Assembly: GCA_030619985.1 (NCBI GenBank)
Contig: JAUXAI010000064.1
Location: 1-6,186 of the forward strand
DNA: 6,186 nucleotides
Origin: a bacterium
Lineage (GTDB): Bacteria > UBP18 > UBA7526
Direction: 5' to 3'
The notes below the pieces were generated by a model that saw only the letters and a list, made by a program, of their open reading frames with translations, was not told the origin of the DNA and searched no databases. Below, one piece after another: positions 6,089-6,186 of this stretch (the first letter of the stretch is position 1; each line of letters opens with the position of its first letter). Both the position numbers and the translations under genes were made by a program.

Positions 6089-6186
6089 TTCTCCCTCTTC
6101 CAGACCATGGCATCTAGCAGACCTTCTTCTTTCAGCCTGGTTACTAATTTTAAAGCATCTTCTTTATGCGGAAAGGAACCCACCCT
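6085..6186 (-). CDS. C-terminal end of a probable SPOR-domain protein (5' part outside window)
   Basis: Reading the minus strand from the right edge gives 33 codons and a TGA at 6087-6085. The peptide begins RVGSFPHKEDALKLVTRLKE and ends GLLDAMVWKREK. RVGSF followed by an amphipathic helix with ...DALKLVTRLKEEG is the pattern of SPOR domains, which bind denuded peptidoglycan glycan strands at division sites and normally sit at the C-terminus of an anchored or secreted protein. The rest of the protein, including any signal or membrane segment, is off the window, so the full function cannot be stated. The stop overlaps the hom start by 4 nt (ATGA), which suggests the same transcript and coupled translation, so the hom promoter most likely lies beyond the right edge. 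Confidence 0.7.
   Translation of the reverse strand, partial: RVGSFPHKEDALKLVTRLKEEGLLDAMVWKREK

Overview
The window carries five closely packed genes, plus the tail of a sixth, all on the minus strand. It reads as one amino-acid biosynthesis operon transcribed from high to low coordinates: the C-terminal end of a SPOR-domain protein (6186-6085), homoserine dehydrogenase hom (6088-4805), threonine synthase thrC (4804-3728), homoserine kinase thrB (3488-2541), aspartate kinase lysC (2550-1339) and (R)-citramalate synthase cimA (1335 to the left edge, 3' end cut off). No plus-strand gene is convincing, and I see no tRNA, rRNA, CRISPR array or transposase.

The genes work together. LysC opens the aspartate pathway. 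Hom, ThrB and ThrC carry aspartate semialdehyde through homoserine and phosphohomoserine to threonine. CimA opens the pyruvate route to 2-oxobutyrate and isoleucine, which bypasses threonine. Aspartate-semialdehyde dehydrogenase (asd) is not in the window. Most junctions are tight: a 4-nt ATGA overlap into hom, hom stop abutting the thrC GTG start, a 10-nt thrB/lysC overlap, and 3 nt between lysC and cimA. The one real gap is 3489-3727 (239 bp) between thrC and thrB, and it is built almost entirely of short degenerate repeats.

Two features stand out. First, lysC contains an internal ATG at codon 239 behind a full AAGGAGG Shine-Dalgarno. This is the arrangement known from Gram-positive lysC genes that make a separate regulatory beta subunit. 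Second, short repeats have entered the thrC-thrB segment in three places. Four tandem 7-mers lie inside the thrC reading frame, a 30-bp near-perfect palindrome lies inside the thrB reading frame, and a mosaic of inverted and tandem repeats fills the gap between them. This resembles palindromic elements that insert in frame into conserved genes, as described in Rickettsia.

The organism is a bacterium with intermediate GC, Lys/Glu-rich proteins, frequent AGA/AGG and ATA codons and strong AAGGAGG ribosome sites. The hom-thrC-thrB-lysC-cimA order, the SPOR neighbour and the repeat-peppered genes suggest an uncultivated bacterial lineage (the Omnitrophota, Aerophobota or Desantisbacteria kind of genome). 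I cannot place it from sequence alone, and that assignment is a guess.
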